A stretch of DNA of 64,000 bases, from contig PTFA01000012.1 of NCBI GenBank assembly GCA_003342895.1, positions 8,356,252-8,420,251 of the forward strand. Reading direction: 5' to 3'. The translations under genes and the position numbers were made by a program. The notes under the pieces are model-generated. The model searched no databases. It saw only the letters and a program-made list of their open reading frames with translations, and was not told the origin of the DNA. This DNA is from Casuarius casuarius. Taxonomy: Eukaryota > Chordata > Aves > Casuariiformes > Casuariidae. This document shows, one piece after another, positions 25,546 to 37,380 of the stretch (position 1 is the stretch's first letter; each line of letters starts with the position of its first letter).

Positions 25546-28500
25546 CCACAGCCATTTTACACAGAAAAAAGGACACAAAGCTGTTATGTTTTGTCTGTTC
25601 TACTGCATTATATATAATTCTTTATTCAGTTGCACATTCATATTTTCCTATGCTTTAAAATCTTGACCTGCTTCCAGTTTAATGGAAAAGGTCGCATTGG
25701 TTTGAATGGAGTGTCTGGAATAAGCACCACTGTTTTACACTAACTGGCAGAGGGCAGTAGTGCATCTGGTAACCAGGACACAAGTGTTTACCTAAATTCC
25801 ATTTGCCTAAATTAGGGGATTAGAGTCCAAGGTGACAGGTGCCTCAGAGACACCAGAGAAAGAGAGAAGAAAAGGACTTTTAAATAGGTTTACCATAATA
25901 GAGCTATGGAATGAATGCATTTTCCTTTTTCTTAAGTTAAACTGATAGCAGTCTTCAACCTGCAGGTAGCTTACTGCATCTCCAGTTGTAAACAATGCTG
26001 TTTAATTTTAATGTTCTTGTTATACTCGCACACAGAGAAGCTTATCTTAATCTCACTTCATATTGTGTCAAGGATACAAACACCACTTAACATTTTTGCT
26101 CCGCACAAATGCTAGTCATGAGCATACCAGAGACTTATTTATATTGTAGTCAATGCCTGTTATAATCAAAGCCCTCACGTTTTCTGCAGTGACAAAGTTG
26201 ACCTGAATTCTGTTCAGGAGGCCTGAAGTTTGTAGTGCTCCACTGTAACTTACTGGAATTTCTGTTGCAGCTAAAAAAAGTGTTTGGAAATGGAGGCTGT
26301 GCCCTTGTGTTAACTTATTTCAATTAAATCTTTTGCTTTCCCTATCTTTATATTTCTGTTGAATTATATATTGATTATCTAAAGCGACAAAATAGTTTTT
26401 CGAGGGGAAGCTGAAGGTTAGATAGATAGCAAACAGACAGGGGAGGACTTCTGTTACTTTGGTAGATACCAGGGATTGCTCGGGAATGAGCATGAAGTCC
26501 TTTACTCCGGGTGAAAATGAATGGCGCTGAAATAACCATGGACTCTGGTGTTTCAGAATTAACAAGATGCTGACAGGAAAGAAACAGTTACTTTTGTGTG
26601 TCAGAGCATTTGCGGAGGTACAATTCACCTGCCCCTCAGTGTCCTTTTGTATTTTGGTGGTGTTTTGTAATCGCAAAACACTAGTGTGGTTTGATGCCTA
26701 GCAAAGCTAAAGCTCCTCTGGTGTGCATCTGGCATAGTGCTAGTTTGTACAATGGAAATACATCTCAATTTACACAAGTTTAACTGTAAAAAGCTATTAT
26801 GATTCAAGATCTAAAGAAGCAGTGGTGCCTGCTATTACCTTTTTTTGTGGTCTTCTTTTTTAATTTACCTGTTTACAATCCATATGACTTCTTTATGCCT
26901 TGTTCTTCCACTAGCTTTTTGCCATCTTTTCTTTTGTTAGTTTGGGGAATTTTGACTGCTTTCTGAAGGATAATAGAATTAGCATTTTCCCATGCAGTTT
27001 GAGAACTAGATGAAGTGAGAGAAAGCCTCCTTTTAAGCCTCTCTAAGGAAAAATCCAGCCTCATTCAGCCACTAAACATCGTGTCTCTAGATCTCTCCAG
27101 TACTTAATAATACTTACCTCTGTGAACTAAGACACACGCCTTTTTATATTTAGCCCATTTTGCGGCTTCATGCTCCAAATAAACTTTGATTATGAATTAA
27201 CAATTAAGGCTGGTGTTGAACAGATTTTATTGAATTTTCCATTCTTTTTTTTTTTATTCCAAATGACTCAAAAAATGACTTATTTGTAGGTATTTTTTCC
27301 AAAAAGGCACCAAGTCAAATTGCGTTTGTTTCCCTCACCCCAAGTAGGAGGAAAATTCAATGTGGGCCCATAAATCAAACTAATGGCTTCATTCAAAATC
27401 CAACGGGGAGAAATTAATGCTAAAATAGTTTCTTTTTATTAGCAATGGAATTGTTCAAAAATGTTAATACAAAAGCATATTTAAATAATATTTACAGCAC
27501 AAAAGCCTAATTCTGGATGCGATGTGCTCCTGGAATAGATGCATGGCTTCATTGGCAGTGGGGAACTAACTGCATGTTGGAAATTTTCTGCCCTGATCTT
27601 GGCTCCTCTGCAAAAACCTATTGAGAGGCTACTGAGTGGGCCATCTGCAGCAGCCGCGCCAGAAGGGCATTCCGAGGTGTGGTCCATATGTTTCTGTACG
27701 TTCAGCTATAGTCAGCTGATAATGGAGGCTATCCTTTTGTCTCCATAGAAATGTTTCTCGCTCTAGCACTGCCTCCTCTTCCTTGCCTTCTTCACGGGCT
27801 CATTATTTTGCTCATTTTGTGCCTTCTCTTTTCTTCTTTCCTTCTCCCCGTTTCCTTTTTCTGTTCTCTGATTTTTAGATTGTTGCAGCCTGGACAACTT
27901 TCCCTCTAATTGCTTCTATCAATTGCTTAGTTCATGTAGGTATCAAACTTCAGAGTTTAACTTTGGTAAAATAAATTAGTTCCCTACCCTGGAAGGGAAA
28001 GCCACAATACGAGCTAATGAACCTACACCGGCTACTCTGATTTGACATTCCAGGGTTTTTTTCTAACAGGGACAGGGCTGCAGTTACAAAGACTTCATTG
28101 GCAACAGATACAGTCAAAATGCACAGATTGATTAGTATTCTCTCTAAAGCTGATTATCTGCTTTGAAGACCAGTTCATTAAAATACATCTTGTTTCCACA
28201 ATACAGAAGCTTGTGAAGGCTGCAGAGGCTGTAAAGGGTGAATTTTTTAAACATTCTTGTAGATCTGTATAAAAGCAGAAAACTTTTCAACAAAAGCCTG
28301 AGCTTCCCAAGGTTTTCCAGGCTTTGTTAAAAGTAATTTTGTTGTTGTTGCCATTTCCATATGTTGCTGAAATGGAGATCTATTCTTTAGAAAAAAGAAC
28401 TTCTTTCTTAGGAAAGAATGAACTTATTTACTGAAAATCACATACAGATGCACACGCATGTGCGTGCACACACGCATACTGAAACGAGTCTCCTGAATTA

Positions 28501-29867
28501 GTTTTGCTGGTTTTGAGCATGGTCTCATACATTCTTCTGTCCCTAGTGTCTTACAAAACTCCTTCAGGATGAAAGTCGAGGTGCTTACTTTAATTTTAAA
28601 AGGGACCAACACAGTCCTCTTTACTGTGGTCATTTAAAAATAGTATTTTAATATCGCACAAGAAGAAATCATGCTAGTGAAATCAGCTAGCTGCAAATTG
28701 ATCTTGCAATTATAAATCCTACATGTGGAACTCAATAGCTCAAATTAAGATACACTAATTACACAGTAACTGCTAAATAAATTGCATATAATTTAGAGAT
28801 GTGCTAAAGAGTTCAGTGCAGATTTTGATGTCTCTAATCATAGAGAGACCAGTTCACCAGAGGGTAAAATGGCAACTTTAATGATAAAACTGATAACTCT
28901 CTAAGAAAGGGCATAGAGCAAAAGTCTAAGCACTGAATGCATGTAATATAAAGATCTCTTTTATTCCATATTTCTAACTGAGTTTTACTCTACTAATTGT
29001 CTTTAAAGTCCTTTGAAAAAGTCTTTCTTCCTAGTTCTGATTCCAATATATTTTTAATTCTTCCCTTGTTTTCACAGATGGCCAGTAATTTGTATGGACA
29101 AAACTGATGAAGTCCGAAACGATGGCTGTGCAGAAAGATGATGGAACTCAGCTCCAGGCTGTCAGTCAGGTCTTCCATTGAGCCATAAAATATGACATCC
29201 GAGCATTTTAAAAGATAGTTGATAGAGATAGATAGAAAGTTTTTCTTGTCATTACTCTTCCAACAGAAAGGCTTGGGAACACTGAACTCACATGAGCAAA
29301 TACCATAAGCAAAAATGCACAAGTATTTGTAATGACAGCAACTAGTACAAATAGTTAATTTTGAAATGAGAGCAATTGAAATGAAAATTTAGAGCTATTG
29401 AAGACAATACTGTGAATCAGTCAGAATCAAGAAAATGAAAGGAAGTATTTCAGGCCCAAAACAAAATGTTTAAAATTATGTAACTGCAATATAACTCAAA
29501 GATAATACAAATATTAATCAGAGTGCAATGGAAAATGGGATAGAGAATAACATTTCCATTCTTTATTTGAAAAAAGCAGAGGTAGATATTCAGGTGTTGT
29601 TGTGATAAGCAAGCAGTCACTGCTACATCGGAACTTGGAGAGATTCTCAAACAGCAACACTTAAAACAAAATAATTTAAAGTAAACAGAACTTATTAATT
29701 TCTACCAAGAGTGTTTAGAGAGTTGGAAAAGGAGTGTTAGCAGGAATTAAAATGTGTTTAATTGATCTCAGAAACAGTAATTGTTAACGGGAATTCAACT
29801 AACAGGGATTTTTCTTGTGGAATCTGTTCTGGGGTGCAGTGGTGAGGCTGAGCCAGTGTCCCAAGGA
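25546..29867. other. AT-rich non-coding DNA
   Basis: No gene recognised. About 27190-27480 looks like possible conserved non-coding sequence (homeodomain-like words such as gaattaacaattaagg and aaattaatgc), but this is a by-eye impression. A T-run interrupts it near 27245. Confidence 0.4.
28451..28479. repeat. alternating purine-pyrimidine tract
   Basis: cacacgcatgtgcgtgcaca and its continuation alternate purine and pyrimidine for nearly 30 bp. This is a short Z-DNA-prone CA/TG/CG mixture. Confidence 0.75.
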
Positions 29868-29879
29868 CACCACTACACC

Positions 29880-29953
29880 CGCACACACATACGCATGCAT
29901 GCGCGTGCGCGCGCACACACACACGCATGCACGCACGCACACGCATACACACA
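29880..29953. repeat. compound (CA)(CG)n repeat, Z-DNA-prone
   Basis: About 74 bp of almost perfectly alternating purine-pyrimidine sequence mixing CA, CG and TG steps (for example gcgcgtgcgcgcgcacaca). CG-rich alternating tracts are the strongest Z-DNA formers known, and this one lies at the upstream edge of the CpG island. Confidence 0.92.
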
Positions 29954-30306
29954 GAGCAGTGCCTTTACCAGCACCTGCATGCCCACAAATGGCACCCGGC
30001 ACACACCGACAGTCTGGTCCTGTTCTACCCGTCCTGCTGACGAGCTGGAGTTCCCCGGTGCAACAGGCGCACACCTTCACCAGCACACAGACAGTCGCAG
30101 CCCCTGGAGAACAGCTCTACATCCACCTCATACCAAGCCTGGGTGCGAGGCCCCTTTCCAGCTCACTGACTCAGAGCCAGGGTGTTTCCAGGCTCGGGTC
30201 TCCTCCTGCTCGCCGGATAGCCCAGCCTGGAGCTCGCCAGGGACTCGCAGCCGCACCCACGCAGAGCCAAGTGTGGTCACACAAAAAACACTGAGGAGCA
30301 GGTGTC

Positions 30307-30679
30307 ATGATAAGTCAGACCAGACTGCAGCGATCAGGTAAGTGCTTGGTCAGCAGCACATTTACACACGGCCAGCTCCTTCTAGCCCCCTCCTCCCCGA
30401 GCTAGTTTCCCCGACCCACCTTGATACCTCCCTCCCCCCTTAGCCCTTCCCCTAAACATCCTATCAGAAGTTTTGCACAATCCCACACTCCCCTTAAAAC
30501 CTCCCATAAGTTTTAGGCAGCCCCGTGAGCGCCCTCAGACACCCCGCAATCAACATACTCCTTCCACGAGACCCATGATGGTCCCCTTTCCCCTCCTCTT
30601 GCCAGGTACAAAGTCCTGGCTGAACCCCCTCTTCACGGTGGCGACGGAGCAGCTCCTGCAGCAGCCCATTAAGCGGTGA
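30307..30679 (+). CDS. possible two-exon small gene (34 codons), function unknown
   Basis: The ATG at 30307 opens ten codons (MISQTRLQRS) ending at CAG|GTAAGT. The 268-nt intron (30338-30605) ends in the long pyrimidine tract cccctttcccctcctcttgc before CAG. Splicing makes one Gly codon at the junction and continues TKSWLNPLFTV, ending QQPIKR before the TGA at 30677-30679. Exon 2 codons nearly all end in G or C (aag, tcc, ctg, aac, ccc, ctc, ttc, acg, gtg), an unusually coding-like pattern for this window. The upstream in-frame TGA means the ATG is the first usable start. The product would be a basic micropeptide without a recognised family; SWLNPLF resembles a short ABCC-transporter phrase but is too short to use. 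Alternatives are a spliced lncRNA or a longer gene using other exons. Confidence 0.3.
30338..30605 (+). other. predicted GT-AG intron
   Basis: The donor (cag|gtaagtgcttgg) matches the metazoan consensus at every position from -3 to +6. The acceptor has an uninterrupted pyrimidine run of about 20 nt before the AG apart from a single G. The length of 268 nt is normal for birds. Both sites are within one CpG island and on the same strand, which makes a real spliced transcript more likely than for other splice-like pairs in the window. Confidence 0.45.
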
Positions 30680-30700
30680 CCTGAGAGCTCCGGTCTCCCT

Positions 30701-33700
30701 TATCTCCTGTTCCTCAGGGGCTATGTATCTGTGGGCTTAATTCATTACTTTTCCTGTATCTTTTCCTAGTCTTTTATGCTGAATAGCCTTGAACCAGCTG
30801 CCCTCTAAAGCAGATATGCTTACACTCTGCTCATCCTCACATTAAGAATTGAGAAAAAGAATCCAAAATACTGCAAATAAGTTGAGGGATAATGGTGTAT
30901 GACAAAATGAACACTAAATCTCAGTGAATTGCTTAAAAGCTAAATGTGAGTGGATGTGCAGAGGAATATCAACTAAGTGTATAAGATAGGCAGTGCAGAG
31001 GAATAGTGAATAAAGATACAGAGGGGCCGGAACTGAGTTTTGACCACCTTCCTTCTTACTTGCTCTGCAGTCTTCAGCTATTGCCAGATTTTCCCCATAT
31101 TTTTCCTTCACTGATATTTGTTTTCCTGCTTGTTTAGCTGTTCCTATTGCTAGGTCTTGTTTTGAACTGGGATTGCTTGGAACTAGTCTTTCAAAGAAGA
31201 TGTGGTGAAAGACCATAATAATTGCCTTCGCAGAGATATAGATAATTCTTATTTTTTTCAGTGCAATAACCATAAGCCTGCCTAGTGAGGTCACTAGGTT
31301 TTCACTGCATTTACTACTACTTCTTAATGGATTTGTTGCACTTCTCTTCACATCTCATTTTCCCTTGTTTGTACATAAATGTTAATATTGAGTTTTTAAG
31401 GGTGTTAAATTGCCAACAATCTGCTGAATAGGCTATAATTGCCTGTAATTGCCTGCATCAGTTTATATGTCCATTGATCTTACATTAAATTTTTCTTGTT
31501 AGTCCCTTCAAGTCCGCAAATGTCTTCTGGACCTTCTGTCTGCCTTCAGATTATCAACATATTCAAAATCATTGATAAAGAGATCAAAATTTCCTTCATT
31601 TCAGATTGTTTTGCAGTCATCTTACTCGTTCTTTCACAGCCCCACTAACAAGCCCTGTAGAAAAAAACATCACCCTCTCATAATCCCACATTGGTGTCAG
31701 ATATTTCATTCTCTGCTTATACTCCAAGTTTTACTATCATAAAAATTTTATCAAGGATGGATTATATTTTCCCAGAGCCCCATCTCACTATGCAATATTA
31801 CAGGATCTTTGAAAATGCTTTCTTTGGCGTTACGGTTTCTTAGGACAATTTTGAGGCTGAAAGGCTTTTCTATTTAAGTATTTCATAAAATCCATCTTTT
31901 ATTTCACCTTCTATTTCTTCCATGAGATGATTCTGATAATTCTGGAGTTTTCTGGGGTATTGAGACTCATTTTCTGACTCTTTCTGTGGTATGTGTTTCT
32001 GATGACACAAACAGCTGCAAAAACTTTCTGCCATTTCTGTAATCACACTTTTTCCCTTAGCGTTAAGAAATTTGTTTTAAACCTTCCTGAAATTTCCAAC
32101 TTCAAATGTACACAGGACAGTCTTGTAGTTTTCTCTCATTTTTTGAATGTTTCAAACTTGCCAGTTTTCTGTAGTCTAATTCTTTATGTCAAGCTTCTTT
32201 ATTCTGATAAAGGCATTACACTTATTTCTAAACTCCAAAATGTAGACCTGTAGAAATGTGTTTTTGTCTAGGATTTATTTTTGACCTGTTTCGTTTAGCA
32301 TTAGATCTACTGGGTGAGTCTGTCAAGCACATGGGAACATATAAGTTCTTCCACTGTACTGAGGACACGCAGTTTCTAGGAAATAGTTCTCTATTATTAG
32401 TTATCTTTTACTAAACACTGGGACACTAGAGTGTTATAGCTCAAATAGTAGTGTGAGCCTGATCAGCAAATCATGTTGGTGATAAAATGTAATGATTCCT
32501 TTGGTGATTTATAAATGAAGAATAGTAATGGGTGTCATTTGTCCAAAAAGGGAAGCAAAACTATAAAAAGAAAACTAGTAATTGTTATGTTCCTATCTGG
32601 TTTCAAACCTTCTCCAGCACTGTAAACCATCAAATTAGATTTAGCAGTTAACAACATCTGAATAGGGCCAATGTTATTCACATAAGAATAATTCAAAACT
32701 CAGGGTGCAGAATCTAATGTTTCCGTGCTTCGCAACCGCAGTTGATCCATGTGGCTATAATTTGCATTCTTCTTTAGGAGCAGAAGGATTGTCTGTTGAC
32801 AGTAAGCAATATTATTGGTCTGCTTCAGTCATATTAGAAAGGTTTTGGCACAAATTTTAATGGAAAAAAGATTGTTAGACTCATATTTCAAAAACAGATG
32901 ATGTCTCACAACAACATAAGTGAATTCCTCCCCTTTCCATATTGCTGTGTTTCTTTTATTGTAAAATATTTATAAGACTTTGATGAAATAAATTCCAGCA
33001 AGGGAATTGGAATATAATCAACATGAGGATTATAAAGCCTCTCCAAATGTCTTGTTCAAAGCTGCAGAGAAGTTTAGATCTTATTGTCATGGACTGTATA
33101 GATGATACTAGAACTACCTTCCCCCTAACCAATTAGGAAAATTAAAACTTGACTGTGCATAAGGAAGTATCATTAGTCCTCTTTCCAATGAGTTTCTGAC
33201 TTAAGAATATATTTATTGAGAATCCAGGTTCTCAGCAGATATAAGCCACTATAGCCACAGATGAGCAGCTGTATTTAAACTACCAAAAGCTGGAAAGTTG
33301 AAAAATACTGCTGAAAACTATATAGCTTCATGGCAGTATCTGTAGAGAGATTTTGGGTTTTGCAATTTGCTGAAACTGATCCTTATTTAGCATATGATAA
33401 TGTCATAATTTCAATGTATTCCCTCATGATCTAAGTGCTGATTCATCTAATTCCCTCGCAGTACAATTTATGTAAGCTTCTTTGACCACATATAGCTCTC
33501 AGCTGCATTTGAGGTTTGAGCAATTATAGACATACATGCCCTATGCCATCCTGGTTTCTTTGTAGCAAATTTATTTAAAGCATACGTGATTTTACACTGA
33601 TGTTGCTTATTTTCAAACAAAATATGATCTGGCAGAGTATTGGAGATGTATGCAGCAAAACTATTTCCTTAAGGTGAAAGTCACATCAGTATTCTAAAAA

Positions 33701-34715
33701 AAAAAAAAAAACAGAGAAAGAAGAAAATTGTTTGTATTTAATAATGACCACTATAACCACACCTTTTCCTTCCATCTTGAAAAAAAAATTGTTTTCTCTG
33801 GACTAGTAATAAGAAACAAGTACACACAAAAAAAATACAGTTTATTTACTGCAGAAGTTCTGAAGATTGACTGGAATAATGAGTAGTGAAGGACATTGTA
33901 GGCAAACTTGAAAAGACAGGGAAACTGTGGCATATATGATCAAACGGATCCAAGGAATCTCTGGTTTCTCAGGTTTTTTTGTTGTATTACAAAAGATGAA
34001 CTCTTAAAGTACAATTCAATATTCTCAGTGTGATTATGGATTTCCTACTGACCTGGAAACATTACATGATCCATATGGACTCAAAATACTGCAAATGATG
34101 AGCTGTTCCTTCTATGTTCGATATTTTCACTCCCATTCTCAAGTTAAGAGCTCATGTATGTTTGTACATTAAAAACAGCAGCAAGATATTCTGCTCCAGT
34201 TCCTCTCCACAAGTGATCTGTCATAGAAAGCAAACATTTAAGTTAATTATATTTACAACTATATCTGTTTTCAGTTCATCTAGATTTCTGAATTAATCAT
34301 TTTGTTGCAAGCAAGACAACTCATTTTTAGGATGTAAAAGTTTCTTTTCCCAGCTTTGATCATTAAAAATCTACTTTACAGGTACTTCTGTTAAATGGAA
34401 AAGGTTGTTTTTCTGTTTTATGTCTTACCATATGGAAATGTACGTTCACAAACTCTTAGAATATAATTCAAATGTTTATAGCTAAAGGTTAAGAACACTA
34501 GCCTCTTTTGACTGAGCAGAAGGATTTGGAGGGACAAAATGTTTTCTGTTTTCATAGTGAATAAGAAGCATGAATTAATACTGGATAGTTCCATTGCAAA
34601 CATTTTTAACACAGTCTTTCTCGAAGTGAGGGAAGGAGCCTGTGGCTACTCAGATGTCAGCTGCTACTACTTAGCTTCTCAGCAGGATGGGTGATAATCA
34701 TGATAATCACAACAG
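30701..34715. other. AT-rich non-coding DNA
   Basis: No gene recognised. A 145-codon - strand frame (31351-30914) has no start or splice context and no recognisable motif. About 31540-31800 has a faint resemblance to antisense old CR1 text (aatcattgataaagagatc) but is too degraded to call. An A16 run lies at 33696-33711. Confidence 0.45.
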
Positions 34716-34836
34716 GGGATGTCGGTGAAGCCAGGAGAATTCCTGGTGGCCGTGGACTCCCTCCTCCCCGGCTCCCTGCCCAGCCACAGCTTCCACATCA
34801 CTGCTCCACTCCTCACCCGTAACTCTAAGAGTCATG
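34716..34836 (+). other. possible coding exon with high GC3, product unknown
   Basis: In an AT-rich neighbourhood, a 120-nt GC-rich block follows 'aatcacaacag' and reads GMSVKPGEFLVAVDSLLPG and onward. Most codons end in G or C (gtg, aag, ttc, ctg, gtg, gcc, gtg, gac, tcc, ctc, ctc, ccc, ggc). In-frame TGA TAA lie just upstream of the acceptor, and the frame could run to a TGA at 34872 if the candidate donor (catg|gtaggg) is not used. The pyrimidine tract is poor, and the - strand is also open here (34913-34707). The strong GC3 bias is the reason to keep it. It could instead be a GC-rich repeat fragment. Confidence 0.27.
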
Positions 34837-36330
34837 GTAGGGTGGCGTGGGTTTGCCGTTTGGTCGCCAGCTGATAGAGACTTGGGAGTGAGAGAATTTG
34901 TATTACCCGTCAAAAGATATCTGATACTTGCAGTTACTCAAGGGACAGGAGGCACATCTCTGAAGCTAGAGCAAATATACACTTTGGCTATTTTTAGGGA
35001 AGGAAATGTTAACCAGTTGGCAACTGAAGTAATCAAACTAAAGACACTAATTATATCACACAGGAAAAATAAATAATGACATGTTAATGTTACTTTTTAT
35101 CCTTATAATAACTTTTTTTTTTACTTTGACTAGTAGATTATATCTTAAATATTTCTTCTTATTCAAACTTTTAGATAAGCAACTATTTTTCTTCTGTAGA
35201 AACATTCGAAATAGTCTCAGTCTCCACTTGAAATTTTTTCCTTATGTGAAAAGTTTCATAAGATTCACAGCCCTTCAAAACAGGGCAGTGATCTTGAGAA
35301 GGACAAATTGTGAGAGCTGTTAATTTATGTTGAATATTGCACTCAGTTTTACTGAAAATCCCCTGACATGTCTTGTCTCCATTTTCAAACACATATTCAG
35401 AAATTGTTCATGCATTCCAGCTAATAACATTCTTTGCCCTTTTTTCATTCAGTACGCTTAAAGCAAAAAAAAGGAAAAGAAGCTAAATAGGAAGATAATA
35501 TTGTGTAAAAGAAGGATTATATGTGGAATAATTTTGTAAAATGCTTAACTAAGAAATGCATCCTACCCAAGGACTGATAGGTTGTGCTACAATAGATAGG
35601 ATATAGGAAATGTTTTCTACATTACAAAACCAGTCATCTATGTATTTTGTTTGTTTTTTACTTGTTATTTTTAATCTATTTTATATACAAATTTAAGAAT
35701 GGTAAGACTGAAAGTCTTTTGAAAGAGATTTAAAACTTTCTGGCTCAGAAATTCATTGTGCCAAATTGTCAAAAGCAGAGGGAAAATGACGGGAAGACAA
35801 CCCCATAGAGGTGTTAGTTTGATGCTCTTACCTAAGCATCCACCACTGGCCTGGAGAAGACACCAGGCAACAAGGACCTTCTGCTGGCTTATTCTGTAAC
35901 TTTGCTGTTCTTAAGTGAATGACTATAGATGCAACACACAGACATTGTATACATATACAAACACACAGACATGTGTGAATGTGCATGTACATATATGCAA
36001 TGATTTGTCAGCCTTAAATACTTTCCATTTACCAATTGCAGCATTTTTTTAAATAAACTATATGGTGACTCCATAGGTAGGATGTACATTTTGGATAAAT
36101 CTGTATAGTAAAATGTTTTCCTTTTTAATACAAGCTTTACAAATTGTAAAAAAACAGTGCATAATCACCTACAATATATTAATGTTAGTCTTATAAAGAC
36201 ATTGTTTTGTTTGCAAGAGATTGCTAAGCACTTTAATAATGTAGCCAGTTTATTAGTAGCAAAAATATTCTCGATAACATCTTCTACACTAGTCAGTTGG
36301 TTTTATGACATATTTTTATGATATTCATAA
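34837..36330. other. AT-rich non-coding DNA
   Basis: Nothing recognised except the degenerate CA/TA microsatellite at 35933-35999. Confidence 0.5.
35933..35999. repeat. degenerate (CA/TA)n repeat
   Basis: acacacagacat occurs twice about 30 bp apart, within a run of CA, TA and TG steps. This is an old, interrupted dinucleotide microsatellite. Confidence 0.75.
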
Positions 36331-36525
36331 TGGAGAAGTTAAGCACTGGAACAGGTTGCCCAGCCAGGTTGTGCAATTTCCTTTCTTCAAGATGTTCAAA
36401 ACTCAGGTGGACAAGGCCATGAGCGATCTGCTCTAACTCTGAAGTTAGCTTTTCATTGCACAGGGAATTGGACCAGATTACCTCCACAAATCCCTTTCAA
36501 CGTGTATCTTTCAATGATTATATTC
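36331..36525 (+). mobile_element. CR1 LINE, 5'-truncated 3' tail
   Basis: 'gcactggaacaggttgccca' starts a stretch that follows the avian CR1 3' region in order: the 'ttcaagatgttcaaaactc' phrase, 'gatctgctctaactctgaag', 'gggaattggaccagattacc' and 'aaatccctttcaacg', ending in degraded ATTCTATG-like words (caatgattatattcc). The usual reading frame lies upstream and is absent, as in most CR1 copies. Divergence is considerable, so the insertion is old. This is one of the main reasons for assigning the window to a bird. Confidence 0.9.
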
Positions 36526-37363
36526 CAATTAGGAAAGGCCAGATTTTATTAGTACTGTACTGACAAGGTAGTTTAGATGAGGGTATACAAGAGTGAAGGT
36601 TGTATGTTCATTTATAAAACATCATACAGAATTCAGCTGAACCTCAGAGGAATAAAAAATTGCCTTTTTCTGCTGTATATGGTGTAAAACTAACAGGTAA
36701 GTGGAAAGGACAGAAACAGTAGGCAAGACACCTAAAAGTCTACAACTTCATTTTTCCTTCAGCACTCTGCTGTCTTCCTTCCACAGCATTTGAGAAGCCA
36801 GGAAATATTTCCTAAAATTGTCTTTAATTAAGGTAAACCCAGACTTAAAAGCTTGATCAAACTATGCAATGAGACTTTCTCATTTTAAAAAACACTGAAT
36901 TTTACTGTCAGATTGGTTCTCCTAACTTCTTACAGCTGTAAACCACAAACCGCTTCACACTCTTTTTCTGTTTGTTGCTTTTTGCCAGTAATAATTGCAT
37001 TTTTTCATTAAAATATTAGACTTCACAAACAACCTTATTAAATGCCCTTTTTCCCAGTCTCTCCTGGACAGTCTCTACCATCTGCATTCTTGCATAGCTG
37101 GATCCCATTCTCAATACAATTTGTTGGAGGGAAGAGGAAAAAAGGCTAGAGCAGAACCTCGGAGACAATTTCACACATCTGTTCCTGCAGGTGATCTTTC
37201 ATTCTTTTTCATTTATAATTAATGAAAAATAATGGTGCTGACACAAGTTAATTACTATGAAAAATTACAGTTTATGCTATTCATTATTATAATGGCAAAT
37301 TACTTGAGATTTTCAAACACTGTTCCTAAGCAATTAGAAATGTTCATAAGGAGTTCACCTGTG

Positions 37364-37380
37364 TTTTTTTTTTTTTTTTT
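37364..37380. repeat. T17 homopolymer
   Basis: Seventeen consecutive Ts between 'cacctgtg' and 'ggtatgag'. There is no recognisable retroelement body next to it. Confidence 0.95.

Larger units (their letters stand above)
29868..30700. promoter_or_regulatory. CpG island, probable promoter/first exon region
   Basis: There are about 40 CpG dinucleotides in some 830 bp, surrounded by kilobases in which CpG is scarce. The island carries a CA/CG repeat at its left edge, a consensus donor CAG|GTAAGT at 30337/30338 and a strong acceptor at 30605, both on the + strand. No TATA box or LTR termini were found, which fits a CpG-island promoter. A recent GC-rich insertion remains the main alternative. Confidence 0.5.

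Noticed and set aside
29781..30341. 186-codon + strand frame, the longest in the window
   Set aside because: Its first part is the translated CA/CG repeat (His-Thr-Ala-Arg strings) and the rest shifts into GC-rich island sequence; overlapping frames on both strands are equally open. Length comes from composition.
30606..30679. ABCC-transporter signature (SWLNPLF)
   Set aside because: Seven residues only, followed by sequence that does not continue any ABC transporter; treated as coincidence.
30914..31351. 145-codon - strand frame
   Set aside because: No recognisable motif, ordinary AT-rich composition, no promoter or splice context; several frames this long are expected in 64 kb by chance.
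31540..31800. possible further antisense CR1 relic
   Set aside because: Only one short phrase resembles old CR1 text; no ordered series of matches.
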